Shown here piece by piece: positions 51,276 to 61,367 of a DNA stretch of 64,000 nucleotides (position 1 is the stretch's first letter; each line of letters begins with the position of its first letter). Under the pieces are notes generated by a model. It was given only the letters and a program-made list of their open reading frames with translations, was not told where the DNA came from and did not search any database. The stretch is from Bacillota bacterium (GTDB lineage: Bacteria > Bacillota > Sulfobacillia > JABLXB01): assembly GCA_013178305.1 (NCBI GenBank), contig JABLXB010000001.1, positions 266,203 through 330,202 on the forward strand, read 5' to 3'. The translations under genes and the position numbers were made by a program.

Positions 51276-52586
51276 CTATCGCCCCGCCATGCTCCCCGGC
51301 CACACGGTCACGCCCGCGCGAAAAGCCACGTGCGCGAACGACAGGTTGCCGTCGAGAAACGCCTCCGCGATAGCCTGGATGGTAGTCTCCTTCGCGGGCG
51401 ACTGCTTGAGGGCCAGCGCCCGGAGCACGCCCATCGAGCGGCCGGGTCCGACCTCGACCGCCCCGACTATCCTGCCGTCTCTAATTACGACGCGCCTCCA
51501 TCCCGGACCTCTTCGCCGCGCCACTACGCGGTCACCGCCGGCGCCGCGCGCGTCCCCGAATGACGACACGCAGAACCCCCCGAACCTGAAGGAGTTGGAT
51601 GCCACCCCTCCCCCGTACTCCATGCACGCTCCCGCCATGTTCTCACCGGCCACTTTTCCCTGCTCCACGGCGGTCGTCCAGAGGGCGTTGACGGCGCTCC
51701 GGCCCCTGAGAGGGTCGAACGCCTCGCAGGCGTCGCCGGCCGCGTAGATGCCGTCGACGGAGGTCCTCAGGGACTTATCGACAATTATACCGCGATTTAC
51801 GCTAATTGGAAGCCCTCTGACGGGCGATGTGTTCGGGCGGACGCCCCTCCCCACTATCACGGTCCGCGCTTCCAGCGATCTCCCTGAACGCAGCGACACC
51901 CCCTCGACCCTGCCGTCTCCGCGGAACGCGACCACGTCATCGCCTATGCGGAACCGGACGCCCGCCCGCTCGAGGTTCTCCTGCACGATTCCAGCAGCCT
52001 CCGCGTCAAGCACCTGCGACAGAATGGACTCGGAGGCCGCTACAACCGTCACCGGTATGCGCAGCGCGGCGAGGGCCTCCGCAGCCTTCAGGCCGACCAT
52101 GCCGCCGCCAATCACGACTGCAGGCGCACCTGCACAGGCGTCGCCCGCGCCGCCCTGGCCATCCTTACCACGCGGCCCGGTGACCCACCGGCGGATACCG
52201 ACCGCGTCGTCCAGGGTCCTCAGGGTGAACACCCCCGGGAGGCGGACGCCGGGCACATCCGGCACCACCGGGGAGGCGCCGGTTGCGACGAGCAGCCGGC
52301 TGTACGGGATCTCGCCGTGGGCGTGAGTGACCACGACCCCACGCCCCGGGTCGATCCCCACGACCGTCGCCCCCAGGATCGTCCGTACTCCGGGTCCGGT
52401 ACAGGGCGCCAGGAACACCAGGTTGTAGTCCACCTTCCCCGCGACGTAGTACGAGGTCAGTACCCGCGAGTAGAACGGGTGATTCTCTGACGATATCATC
52501 GTGACATCCGCGCCGGGCAACCTCCGTAGGATTGCGCGCGCGGCCGCGTTGCCGGCCGCCCCGTTCCCGATTATCACGAAGCGCAC
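51276..52586 (-). CDS. FAD/NAD(P)-dependent oxidoreductase, AOR-associated
   Basis: The 436-residue pyridine-nucleotide-disulfide-type flavoprotein has an N-terminal FAD motif FVIIGNGAAGNAAARAI, a second dinucleotide motif VVIGGGMVGLKAAEALAAL for NAD(P)H and a conserved GIYAAGDACEAFDP block. It lacks the redox CxxxxC of disulfide reductases. Position right after MoaD and AOR resembles the AorC subunit of NAD-linked aldehyde oxidoreductase complexes, where it passes electrons from the ferredoxin subunit to NAD+. GTG start after AAGGGGG. Confidence 0.85.
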   Translation of the reverse strand: MRFVIIGNGAAGNAAARAILRRLPGADVTMISSENHPFYSRVLTSYYVAGKVDYNLVFLAPCTGPGVRTILGATVVGIDPGRGVVVTHAHGEIPYSRLLVATGASPVVPDVPGVRLPGVFTLRTLDDAVGIRRWVTGPRGKDGQGGAGDACAGAPAVVIGGGMVGLKAAEALAALRIPVTVVAASESILSQVLDAEAAGIVQENLERAGVRFRIGDDVVAFRGDGRVEGVSLRSGRSLEARTVIVGRGVRPNTSPVRGLPISVNRGIIVDKSLRTSVDGIYAAGDACEAFDPLRGRSAVNALWTTAVEQGKVAGENMAGACMEYGGGVASNSFRFGGFCVSSFGDARGAGGDRVVARRRGPGWRRVVIRDGRIVGAVEVGPGRSMGVLRALALKQSPAKETTIQAIAEAFLDGNLSFAHVAFRAGVTVWPGSMAGR

Positions 52587-52599
52587 CCCGCCGCCCCCT

Positions 52600-52854
52600 T
52601 CAACCGCCCGCCACGGGCGGGATCAGTGTTATGGTGTCGCCGGGCGTGACCCTGGTCGCCAGACCGTCCAGGAACTCCACGTTCCTTCCGTTGAGCAGGA
52701 TCGTCACGCCCGCCAGGTCGCTGTGGAATTGGGGGCCCGCCATGGCTTTGAGACGTTCGATCACCTCGCCGGCTGTTGCGGGCCCATCCTGGATCCTGAC
52801 GCTGCCCCCTCCGAACGACCGTGCGAGTGAGGCGAAAAGCAGGACTTCCACCAT
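52600..52854 (-). CDS. MoaD/ThiS-family sulfur carrier protein
   Basis: An 84-residue ubiquitin-fold carrier ending in the diglycine PPVAGG that is thiocarboxylated to donate sulfur in pterin cofactor synthesis. Other marks are VEVLLFASLAR and VTILLNGRNVEFLDGL. Its ATG overlaps the AOR stop (TAATG), so it is made together with AOR and probably serves its tungstopterin cofactor specifically. Confidence 0.9.
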   Translation of the reverse strand: MVEVLLFASLARSFGGGSVRIQDGPATAGEVIERLKAMAGPQFHSDLAGVTILLNGRNVEFLDGLATRVTPGDTITLIPPVAGG

Positions 52855-54659
52855 TACTCAATCCCGAGTCTCGCGAGGGTCTCCGGAGCGGGCTCTCCAC
52901 TCTCGGTCCATCCCCTCACCTTGTAATACTCGCCCAGCATGTCACTCAACCTGTTAACCCGGCCCTTCGCCGGTCCGTCCGGCATCGGCTCGTTCAGGAG
53001 CCGCGGGGCCAGCGTATCATCCGCGGCTGTGAACCCCGCCTTGATGTTGAACAGCCTCTCGAGGTTCCAGATCCTCTCGCCGCATTCAATGGCACTCTCG
53101 GTGGTGTAGTCCACGCCGGTCGCTTCTTTCAGCATTGCCGCCACCTCGGGCGCGCCAAGGGCGAACGTGCTGAACAGGCATATACCCGAGGAGTCGACCA
53201 GGGCCGTGATATCCTGGAAAGCCTTGGTCCAACCCCCCTTGCCCTCGACAGTGAACGGGTCCAGCTTCTCCGGCACCCCTAGTACTTCGGCGGAAATCAT
53301 GTATCCGCGGACGTGGCAGCCGCCGCGGTTGGACGTGGCGTAGTTCAACCCTATGCCCTGTATAGCGCGCGGGTCGTACGCCGGGTATTCCTGTTTCTTC
53401 GAGGACATGGAAAGCTCAGGGTGACCGAATTCAGTTGCAAGCCTGTACGAGCCCTCCGCCAGGAGGTTCCCCACACCTTCCCTGTAACCCGTCTTCCTGA
53501 CCGCCTCGACAAGTACGTCCGGGTCACCGAACCTGAGCTCCAGGTCCGAGGCCGACGCCGGCATGTACCCCTTCTCGTACAGCTCCATAGCGCACGCCAG
53601 GGTGGCGCCCATGGTTATTGGATCGAGCCCGAGCTCGTTGCAGATGTAGTTCGCCCTGGCCACAGCCTCAAGGTTATCGATGCCGCAATCCGCGCCGAGC
53701 GCCCACGCGGCCTCGTACTCCGGCCCTTCGCCGCTTGACTTGTACTTCCCCTTCTTGACCTCGCTCGGCCTGCCGCACGCCATCGGGCACCCGAAGCACG
53801 CCTTCTTCCTGACGAGGAGTGTGCCGGCGAGCGTCTCGCCGCTGATCTTGCCGGCGCCCTCGAACACGCCCGCCTGGAAGTTGCGGGTCGGGAAAGCGCC
53901 GTGAGCGTTGATCACGTTCACCAGCACCGCTGTCCCGTAGCTGGGGAGCCCGGCCGCGGTCACACCGCTGGTCTTGATCTTGTTTTTGAAAATGTCCAGT
54001 ACGAGGTCCCTGAACGCGTCCTTGTTCGCGACCCTCACACCCCCGGTGCCACGCACCGCCACCGCCTTCAGGTTCTTGGAGCCCATTACCGCACCCACCC
54101 CGGAACGGCCCGCGGCACGGGTCTTGTCGTTGACGATGCCGGCAAACTTCACGAGATTCTCGCCCGCCGGCCCGATGCACGCCACCTTGGCGTCGGGGTC
54201 GGTCTCGACGCGGATCAGGTCCTCGGTTTCGTTGGTCGTCTTCCCCCAGAGCTTCCCGGCGCAACGCAACTCGGCCTTGCCGTCATTGATCCAGAGGTAG
54301 ACGGGGTCTTTGGCCTTGCCTTCGACGATTACCGCGTCATACCCGGCGAACTTCAGCTCGGGTCCCCAGTACCCACCGGAGTTGGAGGCCGCGATGGCGC
54401 CGGTCAGCGGACCCTTGGTTATCACGTTGTAGCGCCCGCTCGATATCGCGGCCGTCCCCGTGAGCGGGCCGGTCGCGAATATGAGCTTGTTCGCGGGGCT
54501 GAGCGGGTCGACCTGCGGGTCCACTTCCTTGAACATGATGTGGGTCCCCAGCCCGCGAGCGCCGATGTAGTTCTGGGCCCGTTTCGGGCAGAGACTCTCA
54601 TCCTTCAGAGTCCCGTCCCCTAGGTTCACCCTCAGGATCTTGCCTACCCAGGCGTACAT
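52854..54659 (-). CDS. aor: Aldehyde:ferredoxin oxidoreductase (tungsten-type)
   Basis: The 601-residue AOR family enzyme oxidises aldehydes to carboxylic acids (or the reverse) at a bis-tungstopterin centre. It has [10 protein letters not shown] at the N-terminus, cofactor-binding stretches such as [17 protein letters not shown] and [19 protein letters not shown], the [4Fe-4S] ligands CFGCPMACG with the late Cys in DSSGICLFS, and DDTLAPRLL near the end. ATG 54659 overlaps the ferredoxin stop (TGATG); the frame is open further but the domain starts here. It belongs to an operon ferredoxin-aor-moaD-flavoprotein(-panB). Confidence 0.95.
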   Translation of the reverse strand: MYAWVGKILRVNLGDGTLKDESLCPKRAQNYIGARGLGTHIMFKEVDPQVDPLSPANKLIFATGPLTGTAAISSGRYNVITKGPLTGAIAASNSGGYWGPELKFAGYDAVIVEGKAKDPVYLWINDGKAELRCAGKLWGKTTNETEDLIRVETDPDAKVACIGPAGENLVKFAGIVNDKTRAAGRSGVGAVMGSKNLKAVAVRGTGGVRVANKDAFRDLVLDIFKNKIKTSGVTAAGLPSYGTAVLVNVINAHGAFPTRNFQAGVFEGAGKISGETLAGTLLVRKKACFGCPMACGRPSEVKKGKYKSSGEGPEYEAAWALGADCGIDNLEAVARANYICNELGLDPITMGATLACAMELYEKGYMPASASDLELRFGDPDVLVEAVRKTGYREGVGNLLAEGSYRLATEFGHPELSMSSKKQEYPAYDPRAIQGIGLNYATSNRGGCHVRGYMISAEVLGVPEKLDPFTVEGKGGWTKAFQDITALVDSSGICLFSTFALGAPEVAAMLKEATGVDYTTESAIECGERIWNLERLFNIKAGFTAADDTLAPRLLNEPMPDGPAKGRVNRLSDMLGEYYKVRGWTESGEPAPETLARLGIE

Positions 54660-55144
54660 CAGACCCTCACCTCCTTGAGAGCATCCCTGAGCTTGAGCGC
54701 GACGCCCCGCCGCTTCTCGAGGTTGATCGCGTCGGCGCCGGCGTACTCGATCGCGCCCCACGGGCAGAACAGGGCGCACTCGGGCTCACCATCGCAGAGC
54801 TCGCACTTGAACACGGTCTCGTCCGCCGCTGAGTAGGACATCGCCCCGAACGGGCAGGCCGCCACGCACATCCGGCAGCCGATGCACCGGTTGGAGTCGA
54901 GCTCGACGGCGCCGGTGACCTCGTTGTGCGACAGCGCGCCTGCGGGGCATACCTCGGCGCAGACCGGCTCGTCGCACTGCTGGCAGGTCACGGGCATGTA
55001 GAAGAAATCATCGGGGAATGCTGCGACGTTGACTCGCGCCTTGACGGGGTTGAATTCGCCGGCGTGCTTCAGTGAGCACACCAGCTCGCACCTGCGGCAC
55101 ATGGTGCATTTTTCGTGGTTGACCATCAGGACCTTTTTCAACAC
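54659..55144 (-). CDS. Multi-cluster ferredoxin, AOR electron-transfer subunit
   Basis: A 161-residue HycB/AorA-like protein with about 16 cysteines in four [4Fe-4S] site groups: [37 protein letters not shown] and [15 protein letters not shown]. It would take electrons from AOR and hand them to the flavoprotein or a free ferredoxin. TTG 55144 follows GAGGAGGG; the stop overlaps the AOR start. First gene of the operon. Confidence 0.92.
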   Translation of the reverse strand: MLKKVLMVNHEKCTMCRRCELVCSLKHAGEFNPVKARVNVAAFPDDFFYMPVTCQQCDEPVCAEVCPAGALSHNEVTGAVELDSNRCIGCRMCVAACPFGAMSYSAADETVFKCELCDGEPECALFCPWGAIEYAGADAINLEKRRGVALKLRDALKEVRV

Positions 55145-55285
55145 TCACCCTCCTCTCGGATAACCAGGAATCCTGAAACGTGGGGCCTGGAACACTGGGG
55201 AACCGGCACGGACACAGGGGTACCGTAACTCGAACCCTGGCACAGGCTGAGCTATGACTAGATAGATGTAGCGGCGAATTAAGCG

Positions 55286-55315
55286 CACATATTGAGTGGG
55301 AGCGAGTAGAGTCAA
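55286..55315 (-). promoter_or_regulatory. Promoter of the ferredoxin-AOR operon
   Basis: On the minus strand TTGACT (55315-55310) and TATGTG (55291-55286) are separated by 18 bases, about 140 bases before the ferredoxin start. The surrounding 230-base gap is A/T-richer than the genome and holds no gene. Confidence 0.55.
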
Positions 55316-55374
55316 TGCGAATTATGGTAGTACTTTCAATTAATGGCTATTCAACAACAGCCTGCCAAGATCCT

Positions 55375-57255
55375 TCAGCCAGCAAACGGGTCAAACCGCC
55401 CTTTCGGGGGAAGGCCCAGCCTCTCCAGCACACGCGAATTGGGATGGCCGGAGGTTGTGTCCCAGTCTCGCACGGCGTAGTAATCGTCCACGAGTCTCGC
55501 GATGTCGCAGACGCGTCCGGCGGACGCCCCGCCCGGCAGCGGGTCGTGCGTGAACCTCTCGGGAAGAGTATCATCCGCGGGGTCAAGGCCGTCCTCGAGG
55601 TTCATCAGCCTTTCCAGGTTGTTGATCCGTTCTCCCACTGTTCGCAGGTCCTCGGCAGGCAGCGACACCCGCGACACACCCAGCCACTGGCCCTGGGCGT
55701 CCGGGAACGCCGAGCCGTCCCTGAAGATAAACTTGCATACTCCCAGGCTGTCGGAGACAGCCCTCATGTCCTCGAAGAACGCGACTTCGGAGCCCCTTCC
55801 GGCGAGCGTGCCGCGTTCCACCAGCGTAGGCACGCCTGCCACCTGCAGGCCCTCGTCAACGGTCAAGGAACCAGTCTCGGCCACCGGGAAGGCGCGCATG
55901 TGGCATCCCCCGCGGCTCGACACGGCGTAGCCCAGGCCCCACGAGGGATACGCCCTGGGGTCGGTGGCGGGGGTCTCCAATCCCTTTACATGAAGGGCAA
56001 ACCTGTGTGAGTCGCCGCCTATCACCCTGGAAGCGCCGTGCACCCCGAGTCCGAGGATCGCCCCGATCCCTTCTCTCCTGGCTATCAGGGGTATGGCATC
56101 GAGCATCGCCTTTCCGTCGCCAAACCTGAGGTCAGGTTGACCAGGGCCGAGAATGTGATCGAGTAGTCGCCTTTCGCGGCACTCCATTCCAAACGATAGT
56201 ACTCCACCGAGCGAGATCATTTCGAGGCCCATTCGATTGGCCAGGGCGTGGGCCGCGAGCACGGCGGCCATGTCCTCTACTCCACACCTTGCGCCATACT
56301 CCTTCACGGTGGACGCCGAAGCCGCCTCCCCTGTTACCCCCGCATACTCCCCGGTCTTTATCTCGAAAGTGTTACTGCACGGCAGCGGGCAGGCGTAGCA
56401 GGCCCTTGACGACGTCTTGAACTCCCGTTCGAATACCTCTCCGGAGAGACGGTCCGTCCCAGCGAACTCCCCCGCCAGCCCGTTGCGGACCACCAGGCCC
56501 CCTGCCTGGTTGTACTTCCTGAGAGCATTGATGGTCCCCCATCTGGCGTGCGTCTTGAAGTAAGGGGTCTCCCTCAGAACCACGTTGAAACGCGCACAGC
56601 GTTCGGAGCGCCTCACCGAGACGGATTCCGGCGGCTCAGCTGCTTCGGTGATGATCCCCTTGAGGTTCTTGCTTCCCAGCACTGCACCCAACCCGCCACG
56701 TCCGGCCGCCCTGGCGCCGTCCGCGATTATGTTAGCAAGGGGAACGAGTCTCTCGCCGGCAGGTCCTATGCACGCGAAGGACGCCGCGGCGGATCCACCC
56801 CACCGGGCGACGCTTTCGCAGGCCGCTTCAAGCGTGTCCATACCCCACAAATCGTCGCAAGGCACAACTTCAACGCGTGGCCCGGGCGTTTCGCCCGCCG
56901 CAATCCTGATCAACACGGGCCGGCTCGCCCTGCCGGTCACTACGAGCGCCCTGACCCCACACCACGCCAGCCGCGCCCCCCAAAGCCCTCCGCCGTTTCC
57001 AGCGGAGACGAACCCCGTTGCGGGAGCTTTCGCGGCGACTGCCCAGCGGGCGGATGAAGGGGCGCCTGTGCCTGTGAGCAGGCCGGGCGCGAAAACCACG
57101 GGATTCATGGGATCGAACGGGCCGGCCGGGCGCGGGCCCATCGATGCTATCAATGCAACTGCCAGGCCTCGCCCGCCGAAGTACTGGTTGAGCATCCACT
57201 GTGGAACGGGAGTGCGGGTTACAGTGTTGCGACTGAGGTTAACGGCGATTATCAC
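55375..57255 (-). CDS. Second AOR-family oxidoreductase
   Basis: A 626-residue paralogue of AOR with GGRGLAVALIASMG, APGLLTGTGAPSS, GRGGLGAVLGSKNLKGII, the [4Fe-4S] motif CYACPLPCSN plus the distant Cys in DSLGVCKFIF, and DDTLPERFT. Sequence identity to the neighbour is clearly limited outside motifs, so it probably has a different substrate. It is not overlapped by a MoaD or ferredoxin gene, but stands 230 bases upstream of the ferredoxin gene in the same direction. Confidence 0.92.
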   Translation of the reverse strand: MIIAVNLSRNTVTRTPVPQWMLNQYFGGRGLAVALIASMGPRPAGPFDPMNPVVFAPGLLTGTGAPSSARWAVAAKAPATGFVSAGNGGGLWGARLAWCGVRALVVTGRASRPVLIRIAAGETPGPRVEVVPCDDLWGMDTLEAACESVARWGGSAAASFACIGPAGERLVPLANIIADGARAAGRGGLGAVLGSKNLKGIITEAAEPPESVSVRRSERCARFNVVLRETPYFKTHARWGTINALRKYNQAGGLVVRNGLAGEFAGTDRLSGEVFEREFKTSSRACYACPLPCSNTFEIKTGEYAGVTGEAASASTVKEYGARCGVEDMAAVLAAHALANRMGLEMISLGGVLSFGMECRERRLLDHILGPGQPDLRFGDGKAMLDAIPLIARREGIGAILGLGVHGASRVIGGDSHRFALHVKGLETPATDPRAYPSWGLGYAVSSRGGCHMRAFPVAETGSLTVDEGLQVAGVPTLVERGTLAGRGSEVAFFEDMRAVSDSLGVCKFIFRDGSAFPDAQGQWLGVSRVSLPAEDLRTVGERINNLERLMNLEDGLDPADDTLPERFTHDPLPGGASAGRVCDIARLVDDYYAVRDWDTTSGHPNSRVLERLGLPPKGRFDPFAG

Positions 57256-57318
57256 GGGCCTCGACTCCGTTTGTTAGAGTGTCGTTGTCGAGGTCCTAAT
57301 TCGCGGGTGCTGCGACAA

Positions 57319-57633
57319 TCACCTCCGGCCGGGGGGCGTCGTCCCCGATCTATCGTCGGCCTTGCCACCTGCAGAAGGTTTCGGGATGAGGCCGAGCTCG
57401 CGCAGGCGCCTCGTCATCACGCCGCCGATTCGGCCGCTCTCGGCGGCGGTCAATTCGGCCCAGCCCATCTCGTAGACCTTGTCCATGAGGCCGAGCTCGC
57501 CGGCCACCTCGACCTTGAGGTCGTGAAATGGGCTCTTCTTGTTAGCCGGGGTCCTGCGGGCGATCTTATTAGTACCCCGGCGCTCATCACGGGGCCCGGC
57601 AACGCGAAAGGCACGACGCCGGCGGTCAGTCAT
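57319..57633 (-). CDS. Alpha/beta-type small acid-soluble spore protein
   Basis: SASPs coat and protect DNA in dormant spores. This 104-residue protein has the family core KVEVAGELGL...GWAELTAAESGRIGGVMTRRL (about 40-78). It has an unusually long, basic N-terminal extension (RRRRAFRVAG, RRGTNKIARR) and a basic C-terminal tail, which could add DNA contacts. ATG 57633 follows GGAGGTG. It is strong evidence that the host makes endospores. A sigma-G promoter is not clear. Confidence 0.9.
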   Translation of the reverse strand: MTDRRRRAFRVAGPRDERRGTNKIARRTPANKKSPFHDLKVEVAGELGLMDKVYEMGWAELTAAESGRIGGVMTRRLRELGLIPKPSAGGKADDRSGTTPPGRR

Positions 57634-57757
57634 AAGCCCACCTCCAGGGCGTTATGCTGTCCGCCGGCGACGTAGAGTATTCGACCGATCCGCAGGCCTG
57701 CGGCTCACTCCTCCAGGCCAGCGCCAGCCCAGCGCCGCCAGCCCGGGGCCGCTGGTC

Positions 57758-59002
57758 TTACGCCGCGTCGAGCGGTATCTTGGGCGGCGGCTTCAGGATC
57801 GCCGAGATGACAACCGACGCCGCCACCACGCACGCCCCCACGATGAAGGGAGCGCTGTATGTACCTGTCACGTCCTTAAGCAGTCCGCCCACGTATGGTC
57901 CCGCGAATCCTGCCAGCCCCCACGCCGTGAACAGCAGGCCGTAGTTCGACCCCTGCGACGTCGGGCCGTAATAGCTCAAGCAGGTGGCGGGGAACAGGGT
58001 GAACAACGCCCCAAAGTTCCAGCCGATCAGCGCCGCCACCAGCCAGAGCAACATGGCGACCGAGCCGGCGGGGTATAGCACGAGCATGGCGGCAACCTGC
58101 AGTCCGAGGTAGATCAGGAATACTGCCCTGGACCCGACTTTGTCCACTATCATGCCGGTGACGATCCTGCTGGCCGCGTTGCAGATGGCGAGGGTGCTGA
58201 CAGCCCAGCCGGCCTGCATGGCCGACAGACCGGCGTCACGGCCGTGGCCGGCTATGTGGCCGATGACGAGCAAGCCGGCGAACGCACCGCAGAAATAGCT
58301 CAGGTACAGCATCCAGAACTGCGCAGTCCTGATAGTCTCTCGGAAGGTGTAATCACGCGTGGCCTTCTGCGAGCCGCCCTTGAGTACAGGGGGGATCCAC
58401 CCCGCAGGCCTCCAGCCCTTCGGTGGGTTAACCAGTGTAAACGAGGCGAGCACCGACATGACGCCCATAACCGCGCCAACGTACCAGAATACGTAGCGCC
58501 AGCCCATGCTGTCGATTATGCTGGTGGCAAGCGGTCCCATGATGAAAGATCCCAGCCCCAGCCCGACTACCGCGCAACCGGTGGCGAGCGCCCGCCTGTC
58601 GGGCCACCACTTGGGCGCCGTGGCGATGGGAGGCAGGTAGACCATACCTCCGCCGAACCCCGAAATCAGGCCGTAGGTAAGGTAGAGATGGGCTTTCGTC
58701 TGGACGAAGCCGGATGCGACGAACCCGACGCCGAGGATCAGCCCGCCGATAAGGACGACTATCCTCGGGCCATATCTGTCGCTGAACCTTCCGGCGGGGT
58801 AAGTCATTAATCCGAAGACGAGGCACGCGAGCGCGTACGCGAGGGCGATTTCCGCCCTGCTCCACCCAAATTCTGCGTTGAGGGGTTTGATGAATACGCT
58901 CCATGCATAGAGGAGCATTCCACACGCGGTACTGCTGGCGATTCCACCTAGAAGCGGGAGCCATCTGGGCATGACTGCCCCGGGGACTCGATCCGTCGCC
59001 AT
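57758..59002 (-). CDS. MFS transporter, oxalate/formate antiporter-like (OFA) family
   Basis: A 414-residue major facilitator with 12 predicted helices. Family marks are [20 protein letters not shown] at the first loop, the [19 protein letters not shown] motif between helices 2 and 3, and FSGG-like [19 protein letters not shown] members exchange small carboxylates such as oxalate/formate, or are uncharacterised monocarboxylate carriers; the substrate is not evident. ATG 59002 follows AGGAGGG at nine bases. A 170-base gap separates it from the Dph6-like gene. Confidence 0.85.
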   Translation of the reverse strand: MATDRVPGAVMPRWLPLLGGIASSTACGMLLYAWSVFIKPLNAEFGWSRAEIALAYALACLVFGLMTYPAGRFSDRYGPRIVVLIGGLILGVGFVASGFVQTKAHLYLTYGLISGFGGGMVYLPPIATAPKWWPDRRALATGCAVVGLGLGSFIMGPLATSIIDSMGWRYVFWYVGAVMGVMSVLASFTLVNPPKGWRPAGWIPPVLKGGSQKATRDYTFRETIRTAQFWMLYLSYFCGAFAGLLVIGHIAGHGRDAGLSAMQAGWAVSTLAICNAASRIVTGMIVDKVGSRAVFLIYLGLQVAAMLVLYPAGSVAMLLWLVAALIGWNFGALFTLFPATCLSYYGPTSQGSNYGLLFTAWGLAGFAGPYVGGLLKDVTGTYSAPFIVGACVVAASVVISAILKPPPKIPLDAA

Positions 59003-59220
59003 TCTACATTGCCCTCCTCCTGTTTCATTCTCTTGCGCGACGGGTCGCACCCTTGGGCCACCTGGGCTACGGGACAGTGTGCCGGCTAGAGGCCTTCGGC
59101 CCGCCGGCCTGGATGTTCCTCCTGTCGCCCGGCCGTTAGTGCGGCTTGAACTCAGCCGTGACTTTCGCGATGAGCTCCCTGCGTCTTTGGCTGTGCTCGG
59201 CGATTACTCTGCAATGGTCT

Positions 59221-59904
59221 TCAATACACTTGCCCTGGACCCTGGGCCTCCCGGACACCGGTGATTTCGAGCTTCCAGTAACCCATCGTGTAGTAAGGGC
59301 TGGCGTGTTCTATCGTCAGATTCTTACGGAAAGGAGGCCCTCCCAACACCAGCGTATGGTACTCTCCCGATTCGCCGCTCGGCGAAAACCCCTCTGCGTT
59401 GCCAAGAGCGATCAGTCTCTCGACCGTCTTTCCGTCGAGCACCCTGCCGAGCCATTGCAGGTCGAGCACGCTGCTGTTGATAGCGGTAAGCACGGCCTGG
59501 AATCCATTAGCCGCCCATTCTCGGAGCAGGTCGCGGTACGACGCGCCCCACAGGGGGAATTCGGCAGCTGCACCTGCGTCGGCGCAGACCCGTTCTATCC
59601 AGTCTCTGTGGTCCTGCAGATCGATGTCTCCGAAAACCCCTCCTGTCACGCCTCGCCGCACCAGGTCCGAGACCGCCCTTTTGAAGTTGATCTCATAGTC
59701 CTTCCAACCGGACTCAACGGCTACCAGTTCCAAACCCAGGGATTCGGCTTGCTTCTCCACAGCCGCCAGCGGCACTCCGTGCGCCGATATGTAGCCTCCT
59801 TCGTGCACGGTCAGGGCATAACGAACATTCAACCCTTTCCCCCGAGCTTTCCAGTACGCGAGACAGGAGTCCTTTCCTCCGCTCCACGACACAAACCAAT
59901 CCAC
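59221..59904 (-). CDS. Dph6-like ATP-pyrophosphatase (PP-loop) protein
   Basis: A 227-residue member of the adenine-nucleotide-alpha-hydrolase family related to diphthine-ammonia ligase. It has the PP-loop SWSGGKDSCLAYW at the N-terminus, GGVFGDIDLQDHRDW, LWGASYRDLLREW and the conserved SGESGEYHTLVLGGP. In eukaryotes and archaea such enzymes amidate diphthine; bacteria lack diphthamide, so its job here is an ATP-dependent amidation of an unknown substrate. GTG 59904 follows GGGGGTG. Confidence 0.85.
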   Translation of the reverse strand: MDWFVSWSGGKDSCLAYWKARGKGLNVRYALTVHEGGYISAHGVPLAAVEKQAESLGLELVAVESGWKDYEINFKRAVSDLVRRGVTGGVFGDIDLQDHRDWIERVCADAGAAAEFPLWGASYRDLLREWAANGFQAVLTAINSSVLDLQWLGRVLDGKTVERLIALGNAEGFSPSGESGEYHTLVLGGPPFRKNLTIEHASPYYTMGYWKLEITGVREAQGPGQVY

Positions 59905-60080
59905 GCGAACACCCCCGGGTTTCCTGAACGTCACCGTCGAGCCCTCGAGTCGTCACCAGACACCAGTGCCGGGGAGTTCACCGCAACCCGAGTCACATCC
60001 TGCCGTTCAATCACTTTGAGCAGCTACCTCCTTGTTGGCTATCTCAACGCCAACCTGGGTGGCCTTTCGGCCCCCGAGGC

Positions 60081-60377
60081 TCAACCCTGCTTCAAATCCC
60101 CGCGGCCGCGCTCGCTCTCGACGTTGTGAACGTGCACGTGCTCGCCGACCTTGATGTCCCTGGTGGCCTTTCCGATGGACTCGCCGTACTTGACAACATG
60201 CTCACCCTTCGCGATGTCCTTGATGGCGAGCTTGTGCCCGAACGGGATGTCGTTCTGGACCACGACCTCGTGGACCGTGTCGCCCACAAACATGCTAACT
60301 TTCTGGCCTTTCTTGAGTTCCACTGTCCCCGTAGCGACGTTGTCCCTGGGGTCGATGACGACGGCCTCTTTCTTCAT
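60081..60377 (-). CDS. SAF-domain protein, UxaA small-subunit-like
   Basis: A 98-residue protein matching the N-terminal SAF domain of altronate/galactarate dehydratases (VIDPRDNVATGTVELKKGQK, IPFGHKLAIKDIAKGEHVVK, KYGESIGKAT, then VHVHNVES). In two-component enzymes a large catalytic subunit gene follows; here none is present, the next gene being the Dph6-like one. ATG follows GAGGAGGTGG. Standing alone, it is an orphan subunit or has another role. Confidence 0.82.
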   Translation of the reverse strand: MKKEAVVIDPRDNVATGTVELKKGQKVSMFVGDTVHEVVVQNDIPFGHKLAIKDIAKGEHVVKYGESIGKATRDIKVGEHVHVHNVESERGRGDLKQG

Positions 60378-60644
60378 GGGCCACCTCCTCGCAGGCGTTC
60401 CTCGGGAATTGTACGCTGCTTATACGAGTATAGCAGGCGGATTGCCATGCAGGCGAGCTGGGTCTTGGGGGCTATGTAAAAAGGAGAGCCGCACGGAGGT
60501 GCCAGATAATACAGCAGCTGTGCGGTGTCTCACGAGAGCGCTACACCTCGGCGAGCATACGGACGAAGACAGTGGTGTCCGTCATCACATCGTCCTTTGG
60601 TTTCCTTCTCGTCGACCACGACGTACCGCACGGAGGTCAGGGTT

Positions 60645-61343
60645 TCACCGGACCGCGGAGGGCAGGCACACACCTGCCTGGCTGTGGTTCAGGCCCAGAT
60701 CTATCAACATCTCGAGCGCCTTCAGCCCCGCGCTCAGGGGTTCGACCACGGGGACATCCAGCCGGGCACGCACGAGGTCTGCCACGGCCACCATGCCGCC
60801 GCACCCCAGCACAATGACCTCCGCGCCTCGCTCCTCGACGCACCTCCGCGCCTCGTCGACTATGGCGTCCACCGTCGACTGCGGGTCATCGGCGAGCCTG
60901 GCGACGGGGATATCGACTCCCACTGAGGCGGCAAGCCGCGGCAGAAGGCCGAGGGCACTCGCCTGAATCTCACCCCAGGCCCGCGCGTTTCTCCCTACGG
61001 ATACCACCGCGAAGGTGTGCCCGAGCAGTGCCGCTGCGGCCATGGAAGGTTCGGCGATCCCGAGAACTGGAACCCGCGCCACCTCCCGCGCGGCGTCGAC
61101 CGCGGGGTCGGCAAAACAGCCGATCAGTACTCCATCGCACGAAGCGCCGCGCTCCTGGACGAGCCTCATAATGTCGCCCTGGGCATCCACAACGTCGGTA
61201 AAGCATTCAATCGCCGAGGGGCCGTGTTCGAGGCTAACAACGGTTAGCCGCGTGTCAGGCTCGGCCACCCCCCGCAGGTACGTCTCCAATTCCAGCGTCA
61301 TGGCCCATCCGGCCACCGGTATCACAATGAGGATGCTTCTCAC
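60645..61343 (-). CDS. Asp/Glu/hydantoin racemase family protein 1
   Basis: A 232-residue cofactor-independent racemase-fold protein with both catalytic cysteines (DGVLIGCFADPAVDAAREV and VIVLGCGGMVAV), a GIAEPSMAAAALLG block and a PVVEPLSAGLKALEM C-terminal region, closest in pattern to hydantoin racemases. The GTG at 61343 has GGGAGGTGG upstream. It lies 24 bases after a paralogue in the same direction. The 267-base gap beyond it shows no gene. Confidence 0.85.
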   Translation of the reverse strand: MRSILIVIPVAGWAMTLELETYLRGVAEPDTRLTVVSLEHGPSAIECFTDVVDAQGDIMRLVQERGASCDGVLIGCFADPAVDAAREVARVPVLGIAEPSMAAAALLGHTFAVVSVGRNARAWGEIQASALGLLPRLAASVGVDIPVARLADDPQSTVDAIVDEARRCVEERGAEVIVLGCGGMVAVADLVRARLDVPVVEPLSAGLKALEMLIDLGLNHSQAGVCLPSAVR

Positions 61344-61367
61344 CAGGCAACCACCTCCCGTCGCGCG

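Noticed and set aside
57634..57757. Sigma-G promoter for the spore protein gene
   Set aside because: GAATA and CATAACG elements exist but the spacing is about three bases too long and the -10 is imperfect.
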